Source: Hydrocarboniphaga sp965279055 | GTDB lineage: Bacteria > Pseudomonadota > Gammaproteobacteria > Nevskiales > Nevskiaceae | Assembly (NCBI RefSeq): GCF_965279055.1 | Contig: NZ_OZ257125.1 | Coordinates: 682,001-746,000 of the forward strand | Direction of reading: 5' to 3' | Length of the DNA stretch: 64,000 nucleotides | Shown here: in pieces, positions 1 to 9,274 of the stretch | Position numbering within the stretch: the first letter of the stretch is position 1 | How the letters are laid out: each line of letters begins with the position of its first letter | Notes under the pieces: model-generated | The model's input: only the letters and a program-made list of their open reading frames with translations | Told to the model about the DNA's origin: nothing | Database searches by the model: none | Program-made: the position numbers and the translations under genes

Positions 1-1
1 A

Positions 2-1345
2 AACAGGCTTCTATCAGGTTGTACCGCCGTGGTGCTGGCACTGAGCGCGCAGGCCGCGCTGGCGAAAGTAGGCGCTGACGAAGCGGCCAAGCTGGGCTCG
101 ACACTGACGCCGGTCGGCGCCGAGAAAGCCGGCAACAAGGACGGGTCGATCCCGGCCTGGACGCCGGCTGCGCAGCGCGGAAAGCTCAGCGGCGAATTCG
201 CGTCGGACCCGGCGATCGAGGCCGACAAGCCGATCGCGACCATCACCGCCGCCGACACCGCCAAGTACGGCGACCAGTTGAGCGAGGGCAGCAAGTACCT
301 GCTCAAGACGTTCCCGGATTACAAGATGCTGGTGTACCCGAGCCACCGCACCGTGTCCTGGCCCGAGTTCATCTACAAGTCCACCGCCGCCAACGCCACC
401 ACCTGCGAGCTCAAAGGCACGGACGATCCCGACAACTGCGTGCAGGGCTTCCCGTTCCCGATCCCCAAGTCGGGCGCCGAAGTGATCTGGAATCACCGTC
501 TGAAGTGGCGCGGCGATACCGTGCGCCGCAACAACGACCAGCTCAATGTCGATGCCTCCGGCCATGGGCAGACGGCGCAGCTGGTTGAGGACATCAGCTT
601 CCTCTACGCCAACTCCACCAACCCGGTTCCGTTGAAGGCGGGCAAGGGTCTGTTCCTGTATTACCTGTCGAAGATCATGTCGCCGGCGCGTACCGCCGGC
701 ACGATGATTCTGGTCAACGAAAGTGCCGGCACCGGCGCGACCGGTCGCGCCGCGTGGTTGTATGCGCCGGCCTTGAAGCGCATCCGTCGCGCGCCGGCGG
801 TGTGCTGCGACAACCCCTACGAGGGCAGCGACGGACAGCAGTTCTACGACCAGGTCGACATGTACAACGGCGTGCTCGAGCGCTACACCTGGAAGCTGGT
901 CGGCAAGAAGGAAATGATCGTCCCGTACAACAACTTCAAGATGTCGCGTGCCAAGTACGACCAGCTGGTGCATCCCAACTTCCCGAATCCGGAGATCGCC
1001 CGCTACGAGAAGCATCGCGTCTGGGTCGTCGAGGCCGACCTGATCCCGGGCCAGCGCCATACCTACGCCAAGCGCAGGCTGTACGTCGACGAAGACTCGT
1101 GGGACATCGTCATGATCGACTGCTACGACGCCAAGGGTGCGCTGTTCAATTTCCAGGAAGGTTTCCTGACGCCGCAGCCCAACGTGCAGACCGTGTTCAC
1201 CGTGCCGGAAGTGATCCATCACTTCGACTCCGGGCGCTACTTCATGACGGCGCTGCAGGCGGAAGGCAAGCCCAACGACTACAGCGTCAAGTATCCGGAC
1301 GGCTTCTTTACCGACAGCGCCGTGCAGCAGCGCGCCAGCAAGTAA
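2..1345 (+). CDS. DUF1329 family exported protein (5' end beyond window)
   Basis: The reading frame is open to the left edge, so the N-terminus is missing. The first visible residues are the end of a signal peptide (hydrophobic stretch, then SAQAALA before KVGADEA). The mature part of about 430 residues matches my memory of DUF1329 proteins (the family is often placed near LolB/outer-membrane lipid factors), with conserved blocks such as VYPSHRTVSWP and GRYFMTALQ. DUF1329 genes commonly sit beside an RND permease, a YCF48 protein and an outer-membrane channel, exactly as here. The likely role is periplasmic or outer-membrane handling of a hydrophobic substrate; the biochemical function is unknown. 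A GTG at 29 is in frame but would truncate the signal peptide, so I do not take it as the start. Confidence 0.85.
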   Translation, partial: NRLLSGCTAVVLALSAQAALAKVGADEAAKLGSTLTPVGAEKAGNKDGSIPAWTPAAQRGKLSGEFASDPAIEADKPIATITAADTAKYGDQLSEGSKYLLKTFPDYKMLVYPSHRTVSWPEFIYKSTAANATTCELKGTDDPDNCVQGFPFPIPKSGAEVIWNHRLKWRGDTVRRNNDQLNVDASGHGQTAQLVEDISFLYANSTNPVPLKAGKGLFLYYLSKIMSPARTAGTMILVNESAGTGATGRAAWLYAPALKRIRRAPAVCCDNPYEGSDGQQFYDQVDMYNGVLERYTWKLVGKKEMIVPYNNFKMSRAKYDQLVHPNFPNPEIARYEKHRVWVVEADLIPGQRHTYAKRRLYVDEDSWDIVMIDCYDAKGALFNFQEGFLTPQPNVQTVFTVPEVIHHFDSGRYFMTALQAEGKPNDYSVKYPDGFFTDSAVQQRASK

Positions 1346-1367
1346 GCCAGCAAAGCGGAATACGCGA

Positions 1368-1390
1368 TGACCCGCGGCATGCGCGGGTCA
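1368..1390. repeat. Perfect 9-bp inverted repeat after DUF1329 gene
   Basis: TGACCCGCG (1368-1376) pairs perfectly with CGCGGGTCA (1382-1390) around a GCATG loop. It lies 22 bases past the stop codon. No T-run follows, so it is not a classical terminator; it may stabilise mRNA or act as a weak attenuator before the permease gene. Confidence 0.5.
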
Positions 1391-1550
1391 GCTGCTGCGC
1401 CACCGGCAATCCAGCGCCTCGATCCGCCATGCCTTGGTGTGGTGATCGACGCTGCCTGCCGGCTGCTGCAGCGCCGTGATGACCCGGCTGCGGACGCCAG
1501 GTTTGCGTCTTCATTCAATTGTGGGATCAGGTTTTACTGGAGCGGTTACG

Positions 1551-4139
1551 ATGCATGCTGAATCCAAAGGATGGTTTGCGACTCTCTTCGTCAGGCTGAC
1601 CGAGCCGCTGATTTTTTCCAAGCGGCCGCTGACGCTGAGCGTTATCACGCTGCTGACGCTGTTTCTTGGATACCAGGCATCGAACCTCAAGCTGGATGCC
1701 GGCTTCGAGAAGCAGCAGCCCAAGGGGCATCCGTACATCCAAGTGTTGAAGAAGTACCAGGATCAGTTTGGTGGCGGCAACAGCGTGTTGCTGGCCGTCA
1801 GCCAGAAGCCCGGCAAGGGCGACATCTACAATGGCCGGTTTCTCGACTCGCTGAAATCGGCAACCGACGCGGTGTTCTATACCCCCGGCGTCGACCGCAC
1901 CCGCATCAGTTCGTTGTACACGCCCAACGTGCGCTTTCTCGAGGCGGTCGAAGGCGGCTTTCGCGGCGGCAACGTCATTCCGTCCGGCTTCGTGCCGACC
2001 GACGACGCGCTGGCCACGGTCAGGGACAACGTCAGCAAGGCCTCGGTGATCGGGCGGCTGGTATCCAATGACGAGCGCTCGGCGATGGTGGTGGCCGAAC
2101 TCGTCGACAAGGACCCGAGGACGCATCAGCAACTCGACTACATCGAGACCGCGCACCGCTTCGAGACCATCCGCAGCCGCCTGCTGCATCCGAAGATGTA
2201 CGAGCTCAAGCTCAAGCAGGACTACGAGGGAATCAAAAGCGGCGACCTGATCGCCACACTGTACGAGGATCCGCGCGGGCTGCTCGGCCGCTTCAAAAGC
2301 TATACGACCACGGTGCGCGGTGCCGACGGTGAAGTCAGCGAGCACAAGGTGCCGGCCCGCCATCTGGCAATGAACGAAGTCGCCAATCCCGAGTTCAATC
2401 CGGATATCGATGTCGAGATCATCGGCTTCTCCAAGGTGATCGGCGACGTCGCCGATGCGGCCCTGCAGGTGACCGCGTTCTTCGCGATCTCGGTGCTGCT
2501 GGTCTGGCTGGTGCTGTCGTACTACATGGGCTCGCTGGTGGTGTCGCTGTATCCGCTGAGCTGCGGCGTGCTGGCGGTGATCTGGGAACTCGGCATCCTG
2601 CACCTGGCCGGTTATGGCCTGGACCCGTTCGCGATCCTGGTGCCGTTCCTGGTGCTGGCGATCAGCGTCTCGCATGGTATCCAGATCACCAGCTTCTGGC
2701 TGCTGGAAGTCGCCGATCGTGGCCTGGACAGCTTCGCCGCCTCGCGCGCGACCTATCGTCGCCTCGTGATTCCGGGCATCACCGCGCTGGTGACCAATAT
2801 CATCGGCTTCGGCACGATCCTGCTGATCCCGATCGGCATCGTGCAGGAGATGGCGATCAATGCGATGTTCGGCCTGCTGGCCGTGATCATCTGCAAGAAG
2901 ATCCTGCTGCCCTGCCTGCTGTCCTACGTCAAGATCAAGGACCCGCAGCGCTTCCGTGATTTCCAGAATCGTCGCGATGCCAAGCTCAAGCCGATCTGGA
3001 ACGGCCTGGCGGTGCTGACCAACCGGCCGATCGCGCTGTCGATTCTGGCTGCTTTCGGCGTGCTGTGGGTCGCATCCGGCTACGTCGCGCGCGATCTGCA
3101 GGTGGGCGAGCTGCACGCCGGCGTGCCGGCGCTGAAGCCGGACTCGCGCTACAACCTCGACTCGGAGTTCATCTCCAACAACTACGCCATCGGTGTCGAC
3201 GTCCTGCAGGTCTACGCCGCCACCAAGACCAATGGCTGCATCGACTACGACGTGATGAACCGCATCAACCGCTTCGGCTGGTACATGCAGAACACCGCGG
3301 GTGTCGTGTCGACGACGTCGCTGGCCGGCCTGGACAAGGTGGTCTGGGGGCAATACAACGAAAACAATCCGCGCTGGCAACAGCTGCCGCGTTCGCAGGA
3401 CGGTCTGATCCTGGCCGGCCAGCAGTTCACCACGTCCACCGGCCTGCTCAACGACGATTGCAGCGTGATGCCGACGTACATCTTCACCGCCGATCACAAG
3501 GCGACGACGATCGATCACGTGATCAGCGCCATCAAGCAGTTTGACAACGACGGCATGGCGCTGCCGGACTTGAAGCTGGAGCTGGCCGGCGGCAACGTCG
3601 GCGTGATGGCGGCGACCAACGACGTCATCAAGAAGACCGAATTCACCGTGCTGTTCTGGTTGTACCTGGCGATCTCGGTTTGCGTGATCGCCTCGTTCCA
3701 GAGCATCGCCGGCCTGGTTTGCGTCGTGGTTCCGCTGGCCGCGGTATCGGTGATGACCTACGCGATCATGGTGTTCCTGGGCATCGGCGAAACCGTCGCG
3801 ACGCTGCCGGTCGCGGCGTTTGCTGCCGGCATCGGCGTCGATTACGGCATCTACATCTACAGCGTGCTGGAAGAAAACCTGAAGTCCAAGCACATGCCGC
3901 TGCGCCAGGCCTATGCCGATACGCTGCACCAGACCGGCAAGGCGGTGATCGTGACCGCATTCGCGCTGTCGGCGAGTGTGGCGACCTGGATGCTGTCCGG
4001 CCTGCAGTTCCAGGTCGACATGGGCATCCTGCTGACGATCATGTTCATGGCCAATGCTTTCGCCGCGCTGCTGATGCTGCCGGCCTTCGCCGCCATCCTG
4101 ATGAAGAGCGCGCCGCAGCCGGTCCTCGTGACCGCCTGA
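1551..4139 (+). CDS. RND superfamily (MMPL-type) transporter
   Basis: This predicted 862-residue inner-membrane protein has the RND layout. One N-terminal membrane helix (about residues 28-46) is followed by a large periplasmic loop, a cluster of about five helices (about 305-470), a second periplasmic loop, and a final helix cluster from about 700 to the end. It resembles single-gene MMPL/HAE3-like exporters of hydrophobic molecules rather than tripartite drug pumps. The ATG at 1551 is chosen because TGGAG lies 8 bases upstream and the first helix follows directly; an in-frame GTG at 1476 would add 25 unlikely residues. It lies in line with the DUF1329, YCF48 and FadL-like genes, suggesting one export or uptake unit for hydrophobic compounds. 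Confidence 0.9.
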   Translation: MHAESKGWFATLFVRLTEPLIFSKRPLTLSVITLLTLFLGYQASNLKLDAGFEKQQPKGHPYIQVLKKYQDQFGGGNSVLLAVSQKPGKGDIYNGRFLDSLKSATDAVFYTPGVDRTRISSLYTPNVRFLEAVEGGFRGGNVIPSGFVPTDDALATVRDNVSKASVIGRLVSNDERSAMVVAELVDKDPRTHQQLDYIETAHRFETIRSRLLHPKMYELKLKQDYEGIKSGDLIATLYEDPRGLLGRFKSYTTTVRGADGEVSEHKVPARHLAMNEVANPEFNPDIDVEIIGFSKVIGDVADAALQVTAFFAISVLLVWLVLSYYMGSLVVSLYPLSCGVLAVIWELGILHLAGYGLDPFAILVPFLVLAISVSHGIQITSFWLLEVADRGLDSFAASRATYRRLVIPGITALVTNIIGFGTILLIPIGIVQEMAINAMFGLLAVIICKKILLPCLLSYVKIKDPQRFRDFQNRRDAKLKPIWNGLAVLTNRPIALSILAAFGVLWVASGYVARDLQVGELHAGVPALKPDSRYNLDSEFISNNYAIGVDVLQVYAATKTNGCIDYDVMNRINRFGWYMQNTAGVVSTTSLAGLDKVVWGQYNENNPRWQQLPRSQDGLILAGQQFTTSTGLLNDDCSVMPTYIFTADHKATTIDHVISAIKQFDNDGMALPDLKLELAGGNVGVMAATNDVIKKTEFTVLFWLYLAISVCVIASFQSIAGLVCVVVPLAAVSVMTYAIMVFLGIGETVATLPVAAFAAGIGVDYGIYIYSVLEENLKSKHMPLRQAYADTLHQTGKAVIVTAFALSASVATWMLSGLQFQVDMGILLTIMFMANAFAALLMLPAFAAILMKSAPQPVLVTA

Positions 4140-4189
4140 TGCGCCCGCCTCGTCGTCATCCATCGCGCCGCCATCGGATAGGAATCACC

Positions 4190-5185
4190 ATGCTTTCGAA
4201 CAACAAGTCTGTCGCTGCCGCGCTGTTGCTGTTGTCGGCTGCGAGCCTGGCCGTGGGCCAGGATGCAGCACCCGCCGTCGCGGAAAAGCCGGCGACACCG
4301 GCGACGATTCCGGCGCTGGCCACGGCGCATGCGCAAACCGGCCTGCTGCTGAGCGTTGCCCGTGCCGGCTCGCGGCTGATCGCGGTTGGCGGCAATGGCG
4401 TGATCGTCAAATCCGAGGACGGCCGCTCGTGGTCGCAGGTGCTGACGCCGATCGATCTGACGCTGACCGGCGTCGCCTTCGGCGATGCCGACCACGGCTG
4501 GGCCGTGGGCCATGACGCCTTGATCCTGCACACGCGGGACGCCGGTCTGCACTGGGAGATCCAGAACTACGAGCCCGATCTGAACGCGCCGTTCTTCGCC
4601 GTGATCGCCACCAGCAGCGAGCACGCGGTCGCCGTCGGCGCTTTCGGCCTGATGCGTCAGACCGACGACGGCGGCAGGACCTGGACGCCGCTGGAGCCGG
4701 CGCAGGTCGTCGAGGAAAAATATCATCTGAATGCGGCGACGCTGCTGCCCGGCGGCGCGATCGCGGTGGCAGGCGAGCGCGGCCTGGTGGTTTATCAGAA
4801 GTCGCCGACGGAGTGGGCGCGGTCGGTGACGCCGTACGACGGTTCTTTCTTCGGCGTGCTGCCCTGGGGCCAGACCGGCGCCGTGGCCTTCGGCATGCGC
4901 GGCAATGTGTTTGTCACCGACGATCTGGCCCAGGGCGAGTGGCGCAAGGTCGAGGCCGGAACGGCGGGCAGCCTGTTCGGCGGCGAAGTGCTGCCCGATG
5001 GCTCGGTGGCGTTGGTCGGAGCCGAGGGACAGATGATCCGCATCAACCACGCGGGTGTATCCCAGCCGCTGGCCAAGAGCATCCAGGTCGCCGGCAAGTC
5101 GAGCAGCCTGGCCGGTGCGGTGATCGACGGCAAGGCGCTGGTGGTCGTCGGCGAACTCGGCGTTTATTCGGTGCCGCTGCGCTAA
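4190..5185 (+). CDS. YCF48-like / BNR-repeat periplasmic protein
   Basis: The 331-residue product begins with a clear signal peptide (MLSNNKSVAAALLLLSAASLAVGQ). It then contains repeated beta-propeller-type blades with the pattern GWAVG-x-D-x-I-L-x-T-x-D-x-G-x-x-W, typical of YCF48/BNR proteins related to photosystem II assembly factor HCF136. In proteobacteria these are found beside DUF1329 and RND genes and probably act as periplasmic scaffolds for the transporter. The ATG at 4190 follows GGAA with suitable spacing and lies 50 bases after the permease stop, so the genes are probably cotranscribed. Catalytic activity is not expected. Confidence 0.85.
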   Translation: MLSNNKSVAAALLLLSAASLAVGQDAAPAVAEKPATPATIPALATAHAQTGLLLSVARAGSRLIAVGGNGVIVKSEDGRSWSQVLTPIDLTLTGVAFGDADHGWAVGHDALILHTRDAGLHWEIQNYEPDLNAPFFAVIATSSEHAVAVGAFGLMRQTDDGGRTWTPLEPAQVVEEKYHLNAATLLPGGAIAVAGERGLVVYQKSPTEWARSVTPYDGSFFGVLPWGQTGAVAFGMRGNVFVTDDLAQGEWRKVEAGTAGSLFGGEVLPDGSVALVGAEGQMIRINHAGVSQPLAKSIQVAGKSSSLAGAVIDGKALVVVGELGVYSVPLR

Positions 5186-5233
5186 GCCGCAGATCAACAC
5201 ACCTCCACCGCATCGATCACCGGTAAATACACC

Positions 5234-6532
5234 ATGTTCAAGATCAGCCCTTGCACTTCGGCCGGCGCAGGCGCCGGCCGCCTGTTGGTCGTGATGGCGG
5301 CGGTGGCGATGGCGAACCCCGCGCAGGCGGGCCTGGGCGTGTTCGAACACGGCGCCGGCATCAAGGCGATGGGTTTCGGCGGCGTGTCGTATGCGGTCGG
5401 CGATGAGTCCACCAGCCTGCCGATCAATCCCGCGGTCGCGGTCGCGCTGGGCAATCGCTTTGATGTCGGCGTCGATATTTTTGCGCCGCGAGCCGTGGCG
5501 GCGTATCGCGGCAACATGGCGCCGGGCCCGGCCGACGCGCGCTATCTGACCGAGTCCGATCGCTATTACCCGGTGCCGCAAGGCGGCGCGGCGATCGTGC
5601 TGGACGACCGCACCAGCCTGGGTTTCACGCTCTACTCTGCGGGACTTGGGCCGCATTACCGGTACAGCCCGTACCAGCGCTTTGGCGGCGCGCCCAGGGC
5701 CAGCCTGGATCTCGCATCCACCAGCCTCACCACGGCGCTGGCGTATCGCCTGACGCCGTCGCAGGCGGTCGGCGTGGGGCTGAGTCTGGGCTACCAGACA
5801 CTCAACGTGCAGGGCCTGCAGTTCCTCGGCGCAACCGAGCCCGCGTCACAGCTTTCCGACAAGCCCGGCCGCACCACGAACATGGGCAACGACGGCGCGC
5901 TGACGGCGGGCTTCAGCCTGGGTTGGCAGGGGCAGCTGACTCCGTCGCTGGCGGCAGGGGCGGGCTACCGATCGCGGAGCTGGGCGCAGCAGCACAAGGA
6001 GTATGCGGGGCTGTTGCCCGGTGGCGGATCGCTGCAACTGCCCGCCGTCTACGGCGCCGGCTTCACCTATCGATTCGGGCCGGCGTGGACGGCGGGTTTC
6101 GATTGGCAACGGATCGCGAACGAGTCGGAGAAAATGTTCGGCAATCGCCTGTCGGCGCTGTCGCAAGGGCAGCGCTTCGGCGCTGAGGATGGCCCGGGCT
6201 TCGGCTTTCGCGATCAGTCGGCGTACAAGTTCGGACTGGCCTGGCAGGTCGACCCGGCACTGCTGCTGCGGGCCGGCTACATCCATGCAAACGAGCCGGT
6301 GCGCGAGTCCGACACGCTGCTGGCGTTCCTCGGCTGCGTCACCAGCAGCACGCACTACACGCTCGGCATGACTTACGTGAAATCAGCCTGGGAATACAGC
6401 GGATTCTTCGCCTACGAGCCGAGCAAGCGAGTCGAGGGACACAACTCGATTCCGGCTTCGTTCGGCGGCGGCGAGGCGGATGTCGCGTTCGAGGTCTATT
6501 CGATCGGCGTGTCGCTCGGACGCCACTTCTAG
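5234..6532 (+). CDS. FadL/TodX-like outer-membrane hydrocarbon channel
   Basis: The 432-residue protein has a signal peptide ending in PAQA and a mature N-terminus with the FadL-family pattern: a Gly-rich start (GAGIKAMGFGG) followed by an NPA motif. It ends in a run of alternating beta strands closing with HF, as outer-membrane barrels do. FadL, TodX and AlkL-like channels admit fatty acids, aromatic hydrocarbons or alkanes through the outer membrane. The gene closes the transport block and lies directly before alkB, which supports a role in hydrocarbon uptake. The substrate cannot be told from sequence. Confidence 0.85.
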   Translation: MFKISPCTSAGAGAGRLLVVMAAVAMANPAQAGLGVFEHGAGIKAMGFGGVSYAVGDESTSLPINPAVAVALGNRFDVGVDIFAPRAVAAYRGNMAPGPADARYLTESDRYYPVPQGGAAIVLDDRTSLGFTLYSAGLGPHYRYSPYQRFGGAPRASLDLASTSLTTALAYRLTPSQAVGVGLSLGYQTLNVQGLQFLGATEPASQLSDKPGRTTNMGNDGALTAGFSLGWQGQLTPSLAAGAGYRSRSWAQQHKEYAGLLPGGGSLQLPAVYGAGFTYRFGPAWTAGFDWQRIANESEKMFGNRLSALSQGQRFGAEDGPGFGFRDQSAYKFGLAWQVDPALLLRAGYIHANEPVRESDTLLAFLGCVTSSTHYTLGMTYVKSAWEYSGFFAYEPSKRVEGHNSIPASFGGGEADVAFEVYSIGVSLGRHF

Positions 6533-6648
6533 CTCGATCGGCCAGCGTCGGCGCAGAGACTCTGCCAGGTCGCAGCACAGCGCCGCCGTATTCGGACGCC
6601 GCCGACGCGCGCGCGTCGTGCGGACGGCGAGTTTTCGCCATGCCGAGA

Positions 6649-6667
6649 CATGCGTCATGTACGCATG
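6649..6667. promoter_or_regulatory. 19-bp perfect palindrome upstream of alkB (candidate operator)
   Basis: CATGCGT and ACGCATG (6649-6655 and 6661-6667) are exact inverted repeats around CATGT. The site is 132 bases before the alkB start in a 266-base noncoding gap. A TATATT hexamer at 6766-6771 could be a -10 box; it has no good -35, as expected for an activator-dependent promoter. The AlkS-like regulator encoded at 10989-13610 is the obvious candidate ligand, which is inference. Confidence 0.5.
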
Positions 6668-6798
6668 AATCCAATAAGCGACCGAGTTGAAGGCGCATCG
6701 CCTGAAAACAGCAATTACGCCAAAAGTCCCTACTAAGGTTGGGAGACCTGGGCGTTTCACCGGCCTATATTTTCAGGGCTGAAACACAGGAGAACAGC

Positions 6799-8040
6799 AT
6801 GGCTAACTTAGCTAGACATTTGAAATACAGCAGCATGACGCTGGTCGGTTTGAGCTTCACGATCCTGCTCGCGCTCGGCGACGCCTACATGGTCGCTGCT
6901 TTCGCATTCTGGATTCTGGTTGCAGTCGGCGGCGACTTCGCTTTCGGGCGTGACCTCGACGAGCCCGAATACACCGCGACCTGGTTGCTCGACTTCTTTC
7001 TGTTCATGTCGCTGCCGGTGCTGATCGGCATGACCGTGGTTTTTGCGTGGTATCTCGGCGACGGTGATCCGCTGGGTCTGGGCGCCTTCGTGCTCGCGCA
7101 TACCGGCTACGACATGGTCGCTGCAAAGGCGGCGACGTCGATCGTGGAACTGGCATTCGGATTCGCTGCCATGGGTCTGGCCTACGTGCTGATCGGCACC
7201 AATGTCGGCCACGAACTGACGCATCGCACCTGGAGCCCGGCCGCACAATTGGTGGGCCGCTGGATGCTGGCCTTCAGCTTCGACACCGCGTTCTCGATCG
7301 AACACGTCTACGGCCATCACCGCAACATCGCCACACGCGAAGACCCGGCGTCCGCTCGCCGCGGCAAGAACGTTTACAAGTTCATGTTCACCTCGACCCT
7401 CGGCCAGTTCTATCACGGCTTCAAGCTGGAGAAGGAAAGGCTCGCGCGTCAGGGTCTGTCCGCATTCACCTGGAAAAACCGTGCGGCGCGCGGCCAGCTG
7501 ATGACGCTGACGATCTTCGCGTTCTTTGGCTACATGGCGGGCTGGACCGGTGTGGCCGTGTTCTTTTTGCTGGCGGTCTACACCAAGTTCTATCTCGAAG
7601 TGGTCAACTATGTCGAACACTACGGCATCGCTCGCGTGCCCGGAGAGCCGGTGGAGCCGCGGCATTCGTGGAACTGCAACCAGACCATGAGCACCTGGAT
7701 CCTGTACAACCTGCCGCGTCATTCCCATCACCATGCCAAGGGTGAAGATCCGTTCTGGGAACTGCGCGCCTATCCGCAGGCGCCGATGCTGCCGTTCGGC
7801 TACATGACGATGATCCTGGTCGCGCTGGTGCCGCCGTTGTATCGCAAGGTGATGACGCCCAAGGTGCTGGATTGGGACCGTCGCTTCAGCGTTCCGGCCG
7901 AGTGGCCGCTGATCGAGCAGCAGAACCGCGAGAGCGGTGACCCGGTCTACACACGCTCGACGGCGCACCGCGAGAGCCCCGGCAAGGTGCGCTCGTATGG
8001 CACCGGCAATGCCGGCGTCGTCGGCTTGTCCAACGGCTAG
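6799..8040 (+). CDS. alkB: Alkane 1-monooxygenase (AlkB)
   Basis: This 413-residue integral-membrane non-haem di-iron hydroxylase would convert terminal methyl groups of alkanes to primary alcohols with O2 and reduced ferredoxin or rubredoxin. All AlkB histidine motifs are visible: GHELTH at about residue 137, EHVYGHH at about 168, NYVEHYG at about 270 and RHSHHHA at about 307, with several hydrophobic segments in the first half. The ATG at 6799 has AGGAG 6 bases upstream. It is followed by a ferredoxin-reductase fusion and a GMC alcohol dehydrogenase, the expected electron supply and next oxidation step. Of the three AlkB-family proteins in the window this is the most canonical alkane type; the substrate range is unknown. 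Confidence 0.92.
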   Translation: MANLARHLKYSSMTLVGLSFTILLALGDAYMVAAFAFWILVAVGGDFAFGRDLDEPEYTATWLLDFFLFMSLPVLIGMTVVFAWYLGDGDPLGLGAFVLAHTGYDMVAAKAATSIVELAFGFAAMGLAYVLIGTNVGHELTHRTWSPAAQLVGRWMLAFSFDTAFSIEHVYGHHRNIATREDPASARRGKNVYKFMFTSTLGQFYHGFKLEKERLARQGLSAFTWKNRAARGQLMTLTIFAFFGYMAGWTGVAVFFLLAVYTKFYLEVVNYVEHYGIARVPGEPVEPRHSWNCNQTMSTWILYNLPRHSHHHAKGEDPFWELRAYPQAPMLPFGYMTMILVALVPPLYRKVMTPKVLDWDRRFSVPAEWPLIEQQNRESGDPVYTRSTAHRESPGKVRSYGTGNAGVVGLSNG

Positions 8041-8066
8041 TCGCCGCCTCGTACGCTGTCAGCCGT

Positions 8067-8101
8067 GCCGACCGACGCCGCGAACGCGGGCGTCGGCCGG
8101 C
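8067..8101. repeat. Strong hairpin between alkB and its reductase gene
   Basis: A 13-base arm at 8067-8079 pairs with 8089-8101 with a single mismatch around a 9-base loop. No T-run follows. It lies in the 87-base gap between alkB and the downstream reductase and could set the ratio of the two products by mRNA processing or partial termination. It also argues that the reductase starts at 8128 rather than at the in-frame GTG at 8065. Confidence 0.5.
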
Positions 8102-8127
8102 GCGCGCCCATCAAGGTCACTCAAAAA

Positions 8128-9204
8128 ATGCTCTCTCGCCTGTTTCAAAGGTCCAGCTCGGACCATGTCCTGGAGATTGCGCCGTCGGGCAAAATCCTCA
8201 AGACCAACGCCAAAACCACGATTCTTCAAGCCGCGCTGGACCAGGCGATCGCGTTCCCGCACAACTGCCGTGTCGGTGGATGCGCCACCTGCAAGTGCAA
8301 GCTGCTGTCGGGTCGCGTCAGGGAAATGACGGACAAGAGCTACGTGCTCAGCGCCGCGGAGCTGAAGCAGGGCTACATCCTGGCCTGCCAGAGCGTGGCG
8401 CTCACCGATGTCCGCATCGAGGTCGACATCGCCACGCGCTCGGCCCACCCGGTCGTGCATACCTCGGGCGTGATCACGGCGCTGGAGCCGATGACGCACG
8501 ACATCCTGCGCGTCGAGTGCCGGCTGAAGGACGCGGCGGCGTATACCGCGGGCCAGTTTGCCGAGGTCTACGTCAAGGGCGTCGGCGCAGGCGACAGCCG
8601 CGAATCGCGCAACTACTCGTTTTCTGCGGCGCCGGGCGTCAGGGACAAGGTCGACACCGTCGAGTTCTTCATCCGCCATGTGCCGGGCGGTGCATTCACC
8701 GATTGGCTGTTCAAGCATGCCAAGCTGGGCGACGAGATCGAAGGGCATGGCCCTTATGGCGACTTCTGGCTGAGGCCGGGCACCGCGCCGATCGTGGCGG
8801 TGGCCGGCGGCAGTGGCCTGGCACCGGTGATCGCCATGCTGGAACAGGCGCGCGCCGAGCGCATCACCCGCGACGTCACCTTGTTTTTCGGCGCGCGTAG
8901 CCAGCGCGACCTGTATTGCCTGAGCCGTATCGAGCAGCTTTCCAACCAATGGATGGCGCGTTTCGAGTTCGTGCCGGTGCTATCGGACGAGCCCGCCAAC
9001 TCGGGCTGGACCGGCCTGCGCGGCTTCATCCCGCAGCACTTCGCCAGCGTCGTCGGCGCACGGCTGGCCGAGCATCATGCTTATCTTTGCGGCCCGCCGC
9101 CGATGATCGATGCCTGTCTGAAAGTATTCACCGATAGCGGGATCGCGGCCGAAAACACGCATTTCGACAAGTTCCTGGATCGCAGCCACGTCGTCGCGAT
9201 GTGA
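8128..9204 (+). CDS. Fused 2Fe-2S ferredoxin / FAD-NAD(P)H reductase
   Basis: The 358-residue protein carries an N-terminal plant-type ferredoxin domain with Cys47, Cys52 and Cys55 (C-x4-C-x2-C) and a fourth Cys in ACQS about 30 residues later. It then has a ferredoxin-NADP reductase module with the FAD motif RNYSFS, the nucleotide motif GGSGLAP and a C-terminal CGPPPMID. It should move electrons from NAD(P)H through FAD and the 2Fe-2S centre to AlkB, replacing the separate rubredoxin and rubredoxin reductase of classical alk systems. XylA of xylene monooxygenase has the same domain order. The ATG start at 8128 begins just before the ferredoxin fold. Confidence 0.9.
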   Translation: MLSRLFQRSSSDHVLEIAPSGKILKTNAKTTILQAALDQAIAFPHNCRVGGCATCKCKLLSGRVREMTDKSYVLSAAELKQGYILACQSVALTDVRIEVDIATRSAHPVVHTSGVITALEPMTHDILRVECRLKDAAAYTAGQFAEVYVKGVGAGDSRESRNYSFSAAPGVRDKVDTVEFFIRHVPGGAFTDWLFKHAKLGDEIEGHGPYGDFWLRPGTAPIVAVAGGSGLAPVIAMLEQARAERITRDVTLFFGARSQRDLYCLSRIEQLSNQWMARFEFVPVLSDEPANSGWTGLRGFIPQHFASVVGARLAEHHAYLCGPPPMIDACLKVFTDSGIAAENTHFDKFLDRSHVVAM

Positions 9205-9274
9205 GCCTGGCGCGTGAACGGCTGGCCGCTGCCGGATGACGGCGGCTTTGAATGAATCAATGGAGAGACAAGGC

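Noticed and set aside
1527..4163. An 878-codon open frame on the minus strand opposite the RND permease
   Set aside because: It is Arg/His/Asp/Gln-rich with no domain or ribosome site and mirrors the codon bias of the real plus-strand gene.
8065..8127. GTG start at 8065 for the ferredoxin-reductase
   Set aside because: It would put a strong hairpin inside the coding region and add residues before the ferredoxin fold, with no ribosome site.
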